64,000 nt of DNA from contig NC_135036.1 in the NCBI RefSeq assembly GCF_051020975.1, positions 8,928,001 through 8,992,000 of the forward strand, in the 5' to 3' direction. This DNA comes from Osmia lignaria lignaria. Lineage: Eukaryota; Arthropoda; Insecta; Hymenoptera; Megachilidae. The position numbers and the translations under genes were made by a program. The notes beneath the pieces are model-generated. The model saw nothing but the letters and a program-made list of their open reading frames with translations. It was not told the origin of the DNA and did no database searches. This document shows, piece after piece, positions 52,601 through 63,543 of this stretch (its first letter is position 1; every line of letters starts with the position of its first letter).

Positions 52601-55023
52601 AAAAATAGAAGCAGCATTTTTTGCTCAAACGTTAAACATTGTAAAATGTCCCAGAATTGATGTCCCCTCGAGTTTCACGAAAATAAAATTCTCTATTTCA
52701 GTATATCCGTGATATTTGCACGAGATAATGAGATTAAAGAATTTATAACCATCCCTCCAGGTGGAAATTTTGAAACACTACAAACTAGCCATTCAGAGAA
52801 ACGCAGTGAAACGAAGTTCATCAGTAAACTGCTTCTGCAGTTTGATTAACTTAATTTCGTCGCTCGATTCTGTTATCACTAATCCTTAATGTGACTATTA
52901 TAAATACATCGCAACTTCCTACACTTGCAAACTCGCTTCATTGTGAACATTTTTATTAAATCATATCTGGTATCTCGTCAAATCTATACAGAATATTTTG
53001 AGTATTGACAGGTTGATATATTGGCAGCAGAAGATAACGAGGTTGCAAGGTTTCGCGTGTATTTTAGGTGGCAAGGGAATCGAGGTTGTCCATAGTGTTG
53101 GTAGAAACAATAGACTTAAAGCTTTACTCTAGATCTTTGCATCTCTATATTGCCTGGCCGACTGCGTTATCTGGCCAGATGTTGCCGAATTTTAAGCATA
53201 ACCAATTTATCGCTTTATATATATTTTGTTTTCATCTATATCCTAGTTTATTCTAGTTACGTAGGCAATGTTGAAAGCTTTTATCGGTTCGCGATAACCG
53301 TTAAAAGTTTTTAACGAAAAACTTTATTTCGCGTTGTTATCGAATTTTCCTACGTTATTTCATCGGCTCTATTATTTTGGAATTTTTATCACGGATCGCG
53401 AATGAACGGGTTATTGATTAGAATGGACGCGTGAAGGTAATAGAATACTGAAAGAAGCTTTTATAGAGAACAATCCTTTCGATTTTACTTTCATTTTTAA
53501 CAAGTTCAGCGTCGAAGGTAGGAAAAGGGAAAATTGAAAGTGTGTAAGATTATTTGGATCATTTTGACAGCGGGTGCCTCGAAAAAATATTGAATTTTAT
53601 TTTTACCTGGGGAAGCTTGATTCAATCGCAAGTATACTAATCGTAATTCATAGACCTTGTCGGTTTAATAGGATGATTATGCAATAAATAAAAGAGAAAC
53701 AGTTGACATTTTCATTCACTTTTTCTCTTGTTAATATCGTCGACTAGCCGAACCGAGAAATGAAAAGATTACTCTATGATGTTAACCACTCAAAAGATTG
53801 ACGTCAACATTCACCTTGACGCGTAATGATACTGTTACTGATTACAATGTTGGCAATGGCTTTCTTGAAAGTAATTCACCCGAATCGATTGCTATCACTA
53901 ATGATTACATGTTATTTTTTCATATTTATCGTAGATGAAATGACGATTAATAGTTGTACGTTAAGTACGAGAGCTGTTCTCCTTTTCGGCTTCGATGCAA
54001 AACTAATCTTTGCACGTCTGAGAAATTACATTAAATAATCCTCCAAGATTCTATGTAAAATATTGGAACAGATAATTATTTGTCTCGTCTAAATTAATTG
54101 CAAACTAAACAGAAAAGGAGGAGTATGGGTTTTCTAAATACGTCAGAAATGAAATAAGGAATCAAGCTATTAATAAACTGGAATTACCATTGTACAAATT
54201 TGACACGACTCTATAATTAATAACCTACTGCAAAGAATAGATTGTATAAGTGATAAAAAGAAGAGAACCTGAATCATTTGAATAGATTTACGTCACGTTC
54301 TCAGTAACAATACATTTTTGATGTTTATAAGTATTTTAAATTACATCTACAGTGGAATTACTGTGAAATTTGCGTCATTAAACACTCAAATACACACCTT
54401 ATCTTCGATAAGGAAAACCTTTTAAATCTTATTATATAAAGGGTTACATCTGGCACAGATAATTTAGTCGTTTTGGTTTACAGCATAAGAGAACATCTTT
54501 TTCCAAATTTCTACCTCCAACAAATGTAAGGATAATAGACGAGAAGTTGTGTAATTTTTATGTGGTGCCTTTTTTTAATTTGATTAATTCATAACATACA
54601 TCAATTAATGACTTGACGAATTAAATTTTCTCCATAACGAAATAATATATTAAAATATTTTTCATTTATTTTCTCAAGAAGAATCAATTCTTGTTAATTA
54701 TAAAATAAATCTTCAATTGAAAAGATAGAAAAGACAGAGTTAATTAGTAAGTAAAGGTGACGATTTAACATTGAACACCTGTCCGACTACCTGAATTAAG
54801 CTGACTTTGTGTCTTCACGACGTCCTTGTAAATATCGAGGTGATGTACAAAGCAGCTCGATAAAAGCAAGCCACGATTACTTTTTACTGGCGAGATAAAA
54901 TAAGGGTCGGTCGGACGAGACAATCGACCCTGATCGTCATTCGATCGAAAATGAATATTAACACCATGGATATACGAGCACGCTAAACACCCCCCTTTTT
55001 TCTCTATGTTACAGATTAACAAG

Positions 55024-58000
55024 ATGTCACTGTCAGAGTTCCGTAAAAAGAAGTTACTCTACGTTTTCAACACCTTCTTCGGTGAGTAAAAGATTTCTTT
55101 TTTAAATTTAATATTGCTGTGTATGTATCGATGATAGTCGTACACGTGTACAATAGTAGTTAATTAACGTAATTATTCTTTACCTTACAATTTTGAAAAC
55201 ATTGTGGTAGCTTTAAAATTCTTCTGAAAAATTCAAGCAATTTTCTCTACTGGCAAATGATATATCCACTTCCTCTCGGCTTTAATCGAATTCCTCAATT
55301 TCGGAGGAAAAATCACGTTATCCTTAGCAACATCTTCGGGTACACAAAGAACATTTTCAGCCGAATGGTCAGCATTGCTGTTAACATTCCGGGTAATCCG
55401 ATTCCGTGCCAATTACTTCGGTACCCTCAACGACTCCTAATTGTCCCAAGAACGTTATCTCCGGTGTTCACTCGAACGAACATCCTTAGCCATCATTCTA
55501 GTCCCGATACGGCGAGCTTTCATCGCCAGTTGGCCAGTATTTTTCCCGAGAAGTGGAGGAGCCAGTCGCTTGGTAACGAAATAGCAAAACTGATTGCCGT
55601 TCTCTCCCTCGATTCTAACGTGCTCTTCTTCGAACCCGCGTCAACAATCTTATTCCACTTTCGGTCCTTCCTTTTCGAGGCTATCGCGTGAACCGACTGC
55701 CAGCGATACTCCCTTCCAGTGAAATGAAATACCGACCATCCTGTGTAGGGTGGTCGTCATCATCCCCTTGGGTATTTTTTTCGGGGGTTGAAAACGGAAT
55801 CAAGGTTGTACAGGGAGGCGTTTTGTTCGGTCTCTCTATGGCACCTATGTGTTGGCCAGTCGGCTAAAAGTGAGCCAACCTCGGACACCTATTTATGGTA
55901 TGGAACAAGAACAGATAAACAATGGATGCGGTTAAAGGGGGATGTCTTGCTGCTGGTGAAATTACACGTTTCTGTTTATGTGCGCGTATCTTTCGCATAG
56001 ATGCATCTGTGTACAGGGGCAATCATTCATACGAGTTGGATGCAGTTTTGTGGCTTGTGCGCGCATTCGAGAGAAACGTCAGTTACAGGACATCTTCGTC
56101 GCGCGGTTTGGCAAGTATCCTCGATGCACATTGCGGTTCATAAATACTAGGATACTTATAAAATTTCAAGTGTATAAAATAATATTAAAGATATCAAGGA
56201 AACCTTTACACAATTATTTTCGTTAAATCTTAAGCTTCAAATCGATGTATCGCAAGTTTTATTTCGTAGTAGTTTTAATTTATCAATGTCACGCGTCGCG
56301 AAAGTATCACGGGCATGAATAATAAGCTGGCGTAAATATTACGCGTAATTAACGAACGAAACTTACGAATAAAGTGGTAGATGTGAACAGGTGTGCATCG
56401 AGAACTGCGTTACCAGTATATGCGATCCTAGCAGCCCGAGCTTGTTCGTGTGAAGCATGGAGGTCACAGGCGTGTACACGCTTGGCGGACCTCATTAGCC
56501 CCTCACTTTCTTTCCTTCTTTGACCGTCGATCGGCTGCTAAACATATCCCACAGGGCTGTTCTTCGCCGTCGATACGGTATTTCACCGTGACCCAGAGAA
56601 TGCCGTGAACGACGTTAGGTAAATCGTGGAATCTCCGCTTGTCATTCAAGCTTATAAATGATCGCACGTGTTTCAAGCCTGCATTTACTACAGTGGATGA
56701 TCAAATTATGATCAGACGAAAAGAAATCTCATGGCGATTGCACCAAATTTAGTACAAGAGTGGGTGGGAGGTTCTTTGACAGAAGAAGCTACATGATATA
56801 CTTTTCACATATTTTTGAAAGTATATAAGTTCGAAGTTTCTCTTCAGAAAGGACGCACTTCCGGATCTATGTTTATATGACCTTTTATCTTCCTTAGGGG
56901 AAGTAGAAAAAGCTAACAAAGTTTGGCCACCTATTTTTCTACCACCTTTTATAATAATCCACATTTATTGATAATATCTCCGGAAAATTTTGAAAAATTT
57001 TCTTTCGAGCAAGGAATTCTCAAAGCACGAATTAACGACAACCTTCTGAAATAAATATTTAAACCAAATTAACCAAAGTCTTAGGATTCATTGTGAAAAC
57101 GACAATTGACAAACAGGAAGTCTCGAGATCCAGGAGGGTGGAGGGATAGACACCTGAATGAAGAAGAAAAGTCGTAGCAGAGTGAGCCAGGAAAATTGGG
57201 TCGAGTCGCGAAAATTAATGACATCCGATTCAAACGACGACGACGACGACCTTGTCGTCGAAGAATGAATGGCACGATCGACGAGGGGCTCGTCTTTTCG
57301 AACGGGTCCGTCGTGAAATCTTGCGCACAGCTCTCTCGCTGGATACAGGCCAAAATTCCATCCCTCTGCCCACCAACACCTGAGTCACGCCCATATTTCA
57401 TTACATCGATTCCTTGTCACGTGTTTTGCCTACGTGATCGAGCCCCTTTTCCCCGTGGAAAGCTTTCCACCGAAGCTTGAACGCGACCACCGAAGGGTTT
57501 TGTTTCGATCATCGGCGCGTACCCGAGCGATAAGCTGACGGTGCTAATGGTAGCCGAAACCAACCATTTAATGTTAACGCCGTGAACTTAATGCGGATGA
57601 TGCCTTTGACACCGTCTTGACATAATGTTGGACGTGCCGCAATTTATCTCCGGGATTATACTTCTTTCCTTGGATACCAGCCAAGCTTCACTTGCATCTT
57701 TACTTATTTAGTACTTGCAATTTCACAGTGAGCTTAATAATTGCGTGAAAAAATCGTATAGAATTATACTCATTTTTGGCATTGTACTAATCATTAATTT
57801 TTCTTTTTCTTTTTTTTTAACGCTTTCAGATGTCAATCAAAGTGGCACGATCGATAGGAAGGATTTCGATCTTGCTATACAAGTAAGTTGTAGAAAAATG
57901 TGCTATTTTTTTTTTTCATTAAGAATGATATGAATAATTTCTTTTTTCTGTTATAGCGAATCAATGAAAATAGAGGATGGAGTGCTGACAATCCCAAAGC

Positions 58001-59084
58001 TCAAAGTATAAAAGAAAATTTACTGAAAATGTGGGAGGGTTTGAGGTCAAGAGCTGATACAGACCAAGATGGCCAGGTAATAAATTTTGAAAATTTATGT
58101 AGAAAAATGTTTTAACACTGGCAGGGTGGACATGGCACCTCATTATTTTAAAATTCTATTATTTTGAAAATTTATTATTTTAATTCCACTTCATTCAATT
58201 ACACCCGCTTGTTATTTCATTTCGATCCCCGTGTAAATTTCAGAAATACAATCAAACGATATTTTTACTCAGGAATTTTAGTTTCCGGTTATATTTTTCA
58301 GGTTAGCCGAGATGAATGGTTTTCACTGTGGGAAGAATACGCAAAAAATCCATCGAACCCATCCGAATGGCAACAAACATACATGACTTTAACGTTCCAG
58401 TTATTCGATGCATCTGGTAAGCTTATTATACTTTCAATTTCTCAGAACAATGGAAAATTTTCGCTGCATTGTTCTTTGATAGTTTGCTAAGTTTGCTAAG
58501 TTCACTAAACTTTCTACGATTTCTCGCTGAGAACACAACCGAACACAGTTTCAAAATATTACAAATGCAATGCAGCACAATGCACCAAGGTTACACTGCA
58601 CATAATGCACTTTCAGATGGCAAATAACTGATTAGAAAATCAATTAAAAAAGAAAATTTCATGCACCCCTTTAATATAATACCACCCGAAGAAAGCATAC
58701 CGATTCAATAAATAAATTTTCCAGAAATCAATTAAAACGTTAACGAAATTACTAATTAACCAAAGAATGTATCGTTATTGTTAATTCAGGTGACAAATCG
58801 ATCGACGAGAACGAATTCTGCAACGTGTGCAGATATCACGGGGTGGCAGAGACCGAGGCCAGGGATGCTTTCAAAAAACTAGGGGTGGTAAGCGTAAATC
58901 ATAATTAACACAATTACACGAAAACACCCTCACCCGTGGGACACTAATTCCATCAAACTATTCCTCTTTTGTATAGGGTCAGGAAATGAACTGGGATAAA
59001 TTCACCAACCTCTGGAAGCAATATTTCTCCTCGGACGAGCCAACCGCAGCCGGAAACTTTATTTTCGGGAAAACTTCCTTCTAA
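55024..59084 (+). CDS. Calexcitin-like EF-hand calcium-binding protein
   Basis: Six exons (55024-55081, 57830-57882, 57957-58076, 58302-58416, 58790-58887, 58977-59084) join in frame through GT..AG introns to give 183 residues, MSLSEFRKKKLLYVFN... to ...FIFGKTSF. Three EF-hand loops are intact: residues 20-31 (DVNQSGTIDRKD, Asp rather than Glu at position 12), 71-82 (DTDQDGQVSRDE) and 113-124 (DASGDKSIDENE). A fourth C-terminal hand (GQEMNWDKF) lacks calcium ligands. Length, three active hands and the WEGLRSRADTDQDG and WDKFTNLW regions fit the calexcitin/sarcoplasmic calcium-binding family. Calexcitin is a cytosolic neuronal Ca2+ sensor reported to modulate K+ and ryanodine channels. An acceptor (TTACAG) nine nt before the ATG shows a spliced 5' UTR. 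No signal peptide or membrane segment is present. The 373-bp intron 4 holds nothing notable. Confidence 0.9.
55082..57829 (+). other. Calexcitin intron after coding exon 1
   Basis: This 2.7-kb intron is clearly GC-richer than the other introns. It contains a 144-codon + strand frame (55257-55691), a perfect palindrome GCGTGTACACGC at about 56473-56484, and a CGA-repeat stretch near 57233-57250 where both strands are open for about 100 codons (57196-57480 + and 57081-57401 -). None matches a known protein. The composition suggests regulatory DNA or an unannotated transcript. Confidence 0.45.
55257..55691 (+). other. 144-codon open frame inside a calexcitin intron
   Basis: This is the longest uninterrupted frame in the window (MIYPLPLGFNRIP...FLFEAIA). 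It is ATG-initiated, on the same strand as the host gene and rich in Arg, Ser, Pro and Phe. It has no recognisable domain and no flanking splice sites in matching phase that I can see. It could be a nested gene, a retained-intron product or chance. Confidence 0.2.
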
Positions 59085-59886
59085 CTCGTTTATTTTTTTT
59101 TTCCACCCCCCCACGGAATTCGAATACGTATACTGCACTTCCTTGCGTCGCATTTTCTTTTTCATTGTAATTTTTTAATTCACCCTAAGACGAACTCGAT
59201 TAAATCTCTTTTCCTTTCAACAACGAATTAAATATATTTAATTTCTTGATAATTTGAAGTTTCAACTACTTTCTACCCTCTTGGCGTTGTAAATAATCAT
59301 CCCCGTGAATTCGATTATTCACGAACGGATGATATGCTCGACAAATAATATCGTTTCTATCCGCTGGATAAAAATGGCGGCAATTAAGTATATCTCATTG
59401 TATGTTTGTATATGTAGAGTATTTAAATGTAAGAGAGCAAAAGAACTCTAATGATCGTGACATGTGCAAAGTCTTGTTCGTTCAGTGTCAAAAAATCGTT
59501 GTGCTTTCGAACGAGATATAAATATTTCCCTCCATTATTGAACAAACGATATTCGCAGAGTTTAAGTGTAGCTTCAATGTTTTCGTGTAACATTGGAAAC
59601 AAAGTCGACGTGGGGCAGTGTTTAAAGAAAAAGAAAAAAAAATCTTCGTGTAATTATCGGCAGGAGAATTAGAAGAGATTAAAAAAAAAAAAAAGGTTTT
59701 AAATGTTGGCTTAATTATCGTGTAAGAAGCATCGCAGAAATGAAACGTTATATTTTAAAAGCGTCAATATCGTCGTAAATGTGTCTTATATAGACATTAT
59801 TATATGCTGTTATACTAATGAGGAAACAGATCAAAGTGTCTACGTTTGATTTTAATGAATATTTGCAAATTTGGTAATTAGATCGA

Positions 59887-59892
59887 AATAAA
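59887..59892 (+). terminator. Proximal polyadenylation signal of calexcitin
   Basis: AATAAA about 800 nt after the stop codon, followed within 40 bp by a strong hairpin. A distal signal lies at 60758-60763, so two 3' UTR lengths are plausible. Confidence 0.4.
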
Positions 59893-59922
59893 CGACGCAA
59901 ATTTTTTGCAGCTAGTCAATTT

Positions 59923-59956
59923 CAACTTTAGAGGGTGAAATTATCCTCTAAAGTTG
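59923..59956 (+). repeat. 12-bp perfect hairpin in the calexcitin 3' region
   Basis: CAACTTTAGAGG (59923-59934) and CCTCTAAAGTTG (59945-59956) form a perfect stem with a 10-nt loop. It lies 31 nt beyond the proximal AATAAA, so it would sit near the cleavage site or within the long 3' UTR. Confidence 0.7.
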
Positions 59957-60757
59957 TAGCTAAAAAATACTAAATGTTTCAAAAACTATCATAGATATAA
60001 GAATTGATGGTAAGTATTAATTTAATTAAGCAGCTATAATATACCTCAACTGTTTAATAATTTTATAAAATTTCGTCAAAATTGAAAATGGATGCTTTGA
60101 TATATTTTCTTGTAAGAAGTGCAGAGGAACGTACGTATATCTTACAGAAATATATAAATATAAATATACAAATGAATACATATTATATTTGAACGACAGA
60201 GTTATCAATAAATTGTAATGAAAGAGATTTTTAAATTTTAATCGATGTTGACTTGAAGATGCAGCCAGGGAATTAAACAGTTGGTACATATTCGAATTTT
60301 GAAAAGTTCAATTCTCTATTGCTCGATGAAATTTTTAATTCAGCGTAAAAAGAAATTAAAATTTGATGAAATGAAATAATCATTTAATCCATCAAAAGTG
60401 GGCAATTGAGGAATATTAATGAAAAGTAATAAATCAAAATACGATTACTCACACACACTCGTATTCGTACAATTCTGAAGATTATATTTTGATTTCTACA
60501 TCGTGCTACAATAATAGATTGGATTTTAATACCATGTGCTTTTCAATTAGCCGCTTTGTTTCAGATTACTCATCAGTTCATTGTTACAACTTTTTTTCAT
60601 TTATTTGAGATAGAATTATAGAAAAGAAGTACGATTGTACGAATACGATTGAGAGAGATTTAATTGTACCCTTTCAAACTTGTCCTGTGCTTCAAGGTAT
60701 CAAACACTAACGTTGTTCCGTGATTTAACATAGTGTATTATGTAATTCTGAATGTAC

Positions 60758-60763
60758 AATAAA
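60758..60763 (+). terminator. Distal polyadenylation signal of calexcitin
   Basis: AATAAA in the context GTACAATAAAAAG, about 1.67 kb after the stop codon. The intervening sequence is AT-rich and non-coding, consistent with a long neuronal-type 3' UTR. Confidence 0.4.
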
Positions 60764-62080
60764 AAGAAATTGAAAATATCTACGCGGAAATTGGTTTTGA
60801 TTGAGGTCCTGTAAACGAACACGAGTAAAGATACAATGAACTATGTTAAACCTTGTTAAACTTTGTTGTTAAATATTTTTCTTACGATATCTAACTGATT
60901 GTAATTTAGAGAAATAATACTTGAAATATTATTTTGCAAGTTTACCTACACGGAATGCTTAATAATTGATGGTATAAACAGAAAAACAAAGTTTTTATTT
61001 TCATTACTATCAATCGAATGTTTAATAATTATCGAGCAAGTTGTTTTTTAAATATATCATTTAAGATAATTTCAGGAATCACTATGGAATTTTTATTGAT
61101 TGCACGAGTACTCGAAAATTATTCAAAATATACAAACATTTTAGTTGAAATAGTAATAATATTATATATTTTCTGTCTCTTTCTATTATACCATTAATTA
61201 GCAGGCATATCTCGTACATATCATTACACCAATTATAAAATAAAATGGTATTCAATTATTATATTAAAAATATATTCGAACGCTTCAGATGAGTTTATAA
61301 TTAATGCACTGTATGAAGAACGAGGAAAAATTATCGAAGAGAAGAAAACTTTATCGACATGTTACGAGAACGACAGCTCAATTTGTAATAATAAGTTTTA
61401 AACTCAACACGAATTCTAGCATCAAGGGCACGGATTATCGTAAAATATGCTTCCGGAATTTGTTTCTATTATCAATCACTGCCCGTGAAGGTATGCCTGT
61501 TTCTATACGCATTGATGAATAAGTAAACCCGTCGGGTACGATCTATTTACTCTGGAAGCCGAGTTAATTACGACCCAAATCTTTCTAATGTTTCATCAAT
61601 TAGAAAAATAATATTTAAAGAAATAGTATACAATTTAACGAATCTAAAATTGAATTTAAATTATAAATCATTAGGTCAGTAATAGCCCGGCTTCATACTA
61701 AGAGGGTTGAAAAGCGATTTATTGCAGCGAAAAATAAAAGAATTAAAGAATGAACGAGAACGATTCACAATCGTGAATTTAATTGGCGAAAGGGTAATAC
61801 CGTGCCCATTCGTTGTGAAAAACACAAGGGATATTGCTGTCTCTCGAATTCAATATACAATAAATATGTTAATGGTGTTACTGACTCTTTTTGTGAAACG
61901 TGCCGATAACAGCACAAGCGAAACTATGTAAAAAATCAAATGCACGTTACTCTTGAAATAAAGGTGTCTATGGACTTCAATTCCACTATCTACCTATGAT
62001 TTTTCCTTATTGTACAGCACTGAGAATAGTAGACTTACCGGGTTCCTGATCCTCGCTGTAGATCACCCCTTTCCCGGGTC
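60764..62080. other. Intergenic spacer after calexcitin
   Basis: AT-rich DNA with two ~73-codon frames (61304-61522, 61707-61931) that show no recognisable protein. The last 60 bp before 62081 become GC-rich (CCGGGTTCC, CCCGGGTC), anticipating the palindrome that follows. Confidence 0.5.
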
Positions 62081-62790
62081 TTACAAGGGGAACTACCCAA
62101 GTGTTACACTCACTTATTAATGAAACTTTGCCAGCTTGTAGAGCTCGTCGAGCTGAACACGCCTATACCCCCGTTTGGGGGCAGACGGCTAATTGTTTAA
62201 AAGATATTAACAATTACAGTTAGTTACTCCTTACATTCTGAAGTATGACAAACTCACACATACAACTCGCAATCTAGAGATCCACGGTTCAAATCCTTGG
62301 TTCCCAACATTTTTTTTTTTTTAATGACAATTTGTCTCTTTTTGAATAACTGTTACATAAAAATTATCATTATAAAAAAAAAAAAAAAAAAATGGGAACC
62401 CGGGATTTGAACCGAGGACCTTCAAGTTGGAAGTCACTGATCTGCTCCGTGGTTAAACACATGACTCGTAATCTAAAGGTCCTCGGTTCAAATCCTTGGT
62501 TCCCAAAAATTTTTTTTTTTTTTTTATGATAATTTTTATGTAATAGTTATTCAAAAAGAGACAAATTATCATTAAAAACAAAAAAAAAATGTTGGGAACC
62601 AAGGATTTGAACCGTGGATCTCTAGATTGCGAATTGTATGTGTGAGTTTGTCATACTTCAGAATGTAAGGTGTAACTAACTGTAATTGTTAATATCTTTT
62701 AAACAATTGCGTGTTCAGCTCGACCAGCTCTACAAGGTGGCAAAGTTTCATTAATAAGTGATTGTAACACTTGGGTAGTTCTCCTTGTTA
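62081..62790. repeat. 0.7-kb palindrome containing four tRNA-like 3' halves
   Basis: The left arm (62081 to about 62423) and right arm (about 62475-62790) are near-identical inverted copies. TTACAAGGGGAACTACCC, ACTTATTAATGAAACTTTG and CATTCTGAAGTATGACAAAC on the left all recur reverse-complemented on the right. Four tRNA B-box motifs (GGTTCAAATCC) occur: + strand at 62286-62296 and 62485-62495, - strand at 62403-62413 and 62603-62613. Each is followed by a TTGGTTCCC- or CGGGTTCCC-type acceptor end and then a run of ten or more T, as a Pol III terminator would look. The central 50 bp is unpaired and carries a degenerate tRNA D-arm/anticodon-like stretch (GTGGTTAAACACATGACTCG). The left arm alone has about 28 extra bp with a CCCCC/GGGGG hairpin. 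No complete tRNA folds, since the 5' acceptor strands are missing, so these are tRNA-derived rather than working tRNAs. Confidence 0.85.
62440..62508 (+). pseudogene. tRNA-like unit, possible tRNA-Thr(CGT) relic
   Basis: TCTGCTCCGTGGTTAAACAC resembles a D-arm/A-box, CTCGTAA looks like an anticodon loop with CGT, and AGGTCCTCGGTTCAAATCC gives a T-arm/B-box. The acceptor end GGTTCCCA is followed by T15-16. The anticodon stem pairs poorly and the 5' acceptor strand is absent, so it is a decayed or captured tRNA part inside the palindrome. The amino-acid identity is uncertain. Confidence 0.4.
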
Positions 62791-62923
62791 GCCGTAGTTC
62801 CTAGTCCCCGCCGTAGGGCGCTCTGTCTATTATCTCCCGCCTTTCTGCTCCGATGGCCGAGTTGCTTATGCTGAAAAATGTACATTAATATTTGTATTAT
62901 TTATTCCAAATTTTTATTTATTT

Positions 62924-62973
62924 ACTACTACTTTGTACCATTTTGTACTACTTTGTACTACTTTATACCACTC
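62924..62973. repeat. Minisatellite with 10-bp unit
   Basis: Five imperfect copies of TACTACTTTG (variants TACCATTTTG, TACTACTTTA, TACCACTCC) in direct orientation. Confidence 0.65.
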
Positions 62974-63495
62974 CTTATATACTAACTTCTTCTAATTCTC
63001 TGTTATTATCAACATCGTCAAGATTAAAGTTTTGTAAATTTTTACTTTCTCTGTAATGTCTTTTTTATGAAGGAAGCCTACTGTGCTCGATATTGTTCAT
63101 TATATATTAAATGTAATCATCTTACGAGTATAATTATCAGTTAAAGTGTAAATATTCAAGCAGAGTAGCTTACGAATCATATTGCGAATGAAAGCATAAA
63201 ATCTTAAAACATACCGTCTCATCTCTGCGTTCTGGTATTGCATCAGACAGATGACTTTGTTTTTCACCTCACAGCTAATCGTAATATTCTTTTTTTAAAC
63301 ACTTTAACACTTGAAAAATGTTGACATTTGGACTAACAAACGCGCAAAACAGCGTTACCGCCATACTAATAAATAGAGGGAAACGGAACGATTAATCGAT
63401 ATACGGTTCGATTGTTGAATAACTGTGACATTGGACAAGCGTCAAACTGGTAGCACCATCTTACTATAGGAATACAAAGTATTTGTTGCTTGATT
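62974..63495. other. Spacer with possible promoter of the next gene
   Basis: AT-rich non-coding DNA. No TATA box stands out ahead of the ATG at 63496, and no coding frame is evident on either strand. Confidence 0.4.
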
Positions 63496-63543
63496 ATGTT
63501 TCGCGGTGGGAAGATTCGAAAACAAGATATGCAGGAAAATTCG
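63496..63543 (+). CDS. Possible 5' coding exon of a further gene
   Basis: ATG begins 16 codons (MFRGGKIRKQDMQENS) that end exactly at a GTGAGT donor in phase 0. A TACTGTAG acceptor at 63837 opens two alternative frames. Joined in phase 0, the frame stays open to the end of the window (54 codons), but its composition is unconvincing. A different frame starting with its own ATG at 63849 (MVDPITTCDIAYYSEALQ...) looks more protein-like but stops before the window ends with no clear donor. I do not recognise the product. Confidence 0.3.

Larger units (their letters stand above)
30522..55014 (+). other. Putative giant first intron of calexcitin
   Basis: About 24.5 kb without a recognisable protein exon on either strand. 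Contents worth noting are a 134-codon open frame (33745-34149), a candidate second promoter and exon (38495-38596), a small tandem repeat (43517-43647), and GC-richer patches near 42590-42960, 45190-45400 and 46300-46560. The patches near 42.6, 45.2 and 46.3 kb contain 62-73-codon frames of unknown meaning. If the upstream exon belongs to another transcript, this stretch is intergenic. Confidence 0.45.

Noticed and set aside
58164..58490. 108-codon frame over calexcitin exon 4
   Set aside because: Only 58302-58416 is coding; the rest is intron on both sides with clear splice sites.
58953..59165. 70-codon - strand frame
   Set aside because: Antisense shadow of the last calexcitin exon.
62280..62620. 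Functional tRNA genes
   Set aside because: B-box and 3' acceptor parts are good, but 5' acceptor strands are absent and anticodon stems do not pair, so only tRNA-like relics are claimed.
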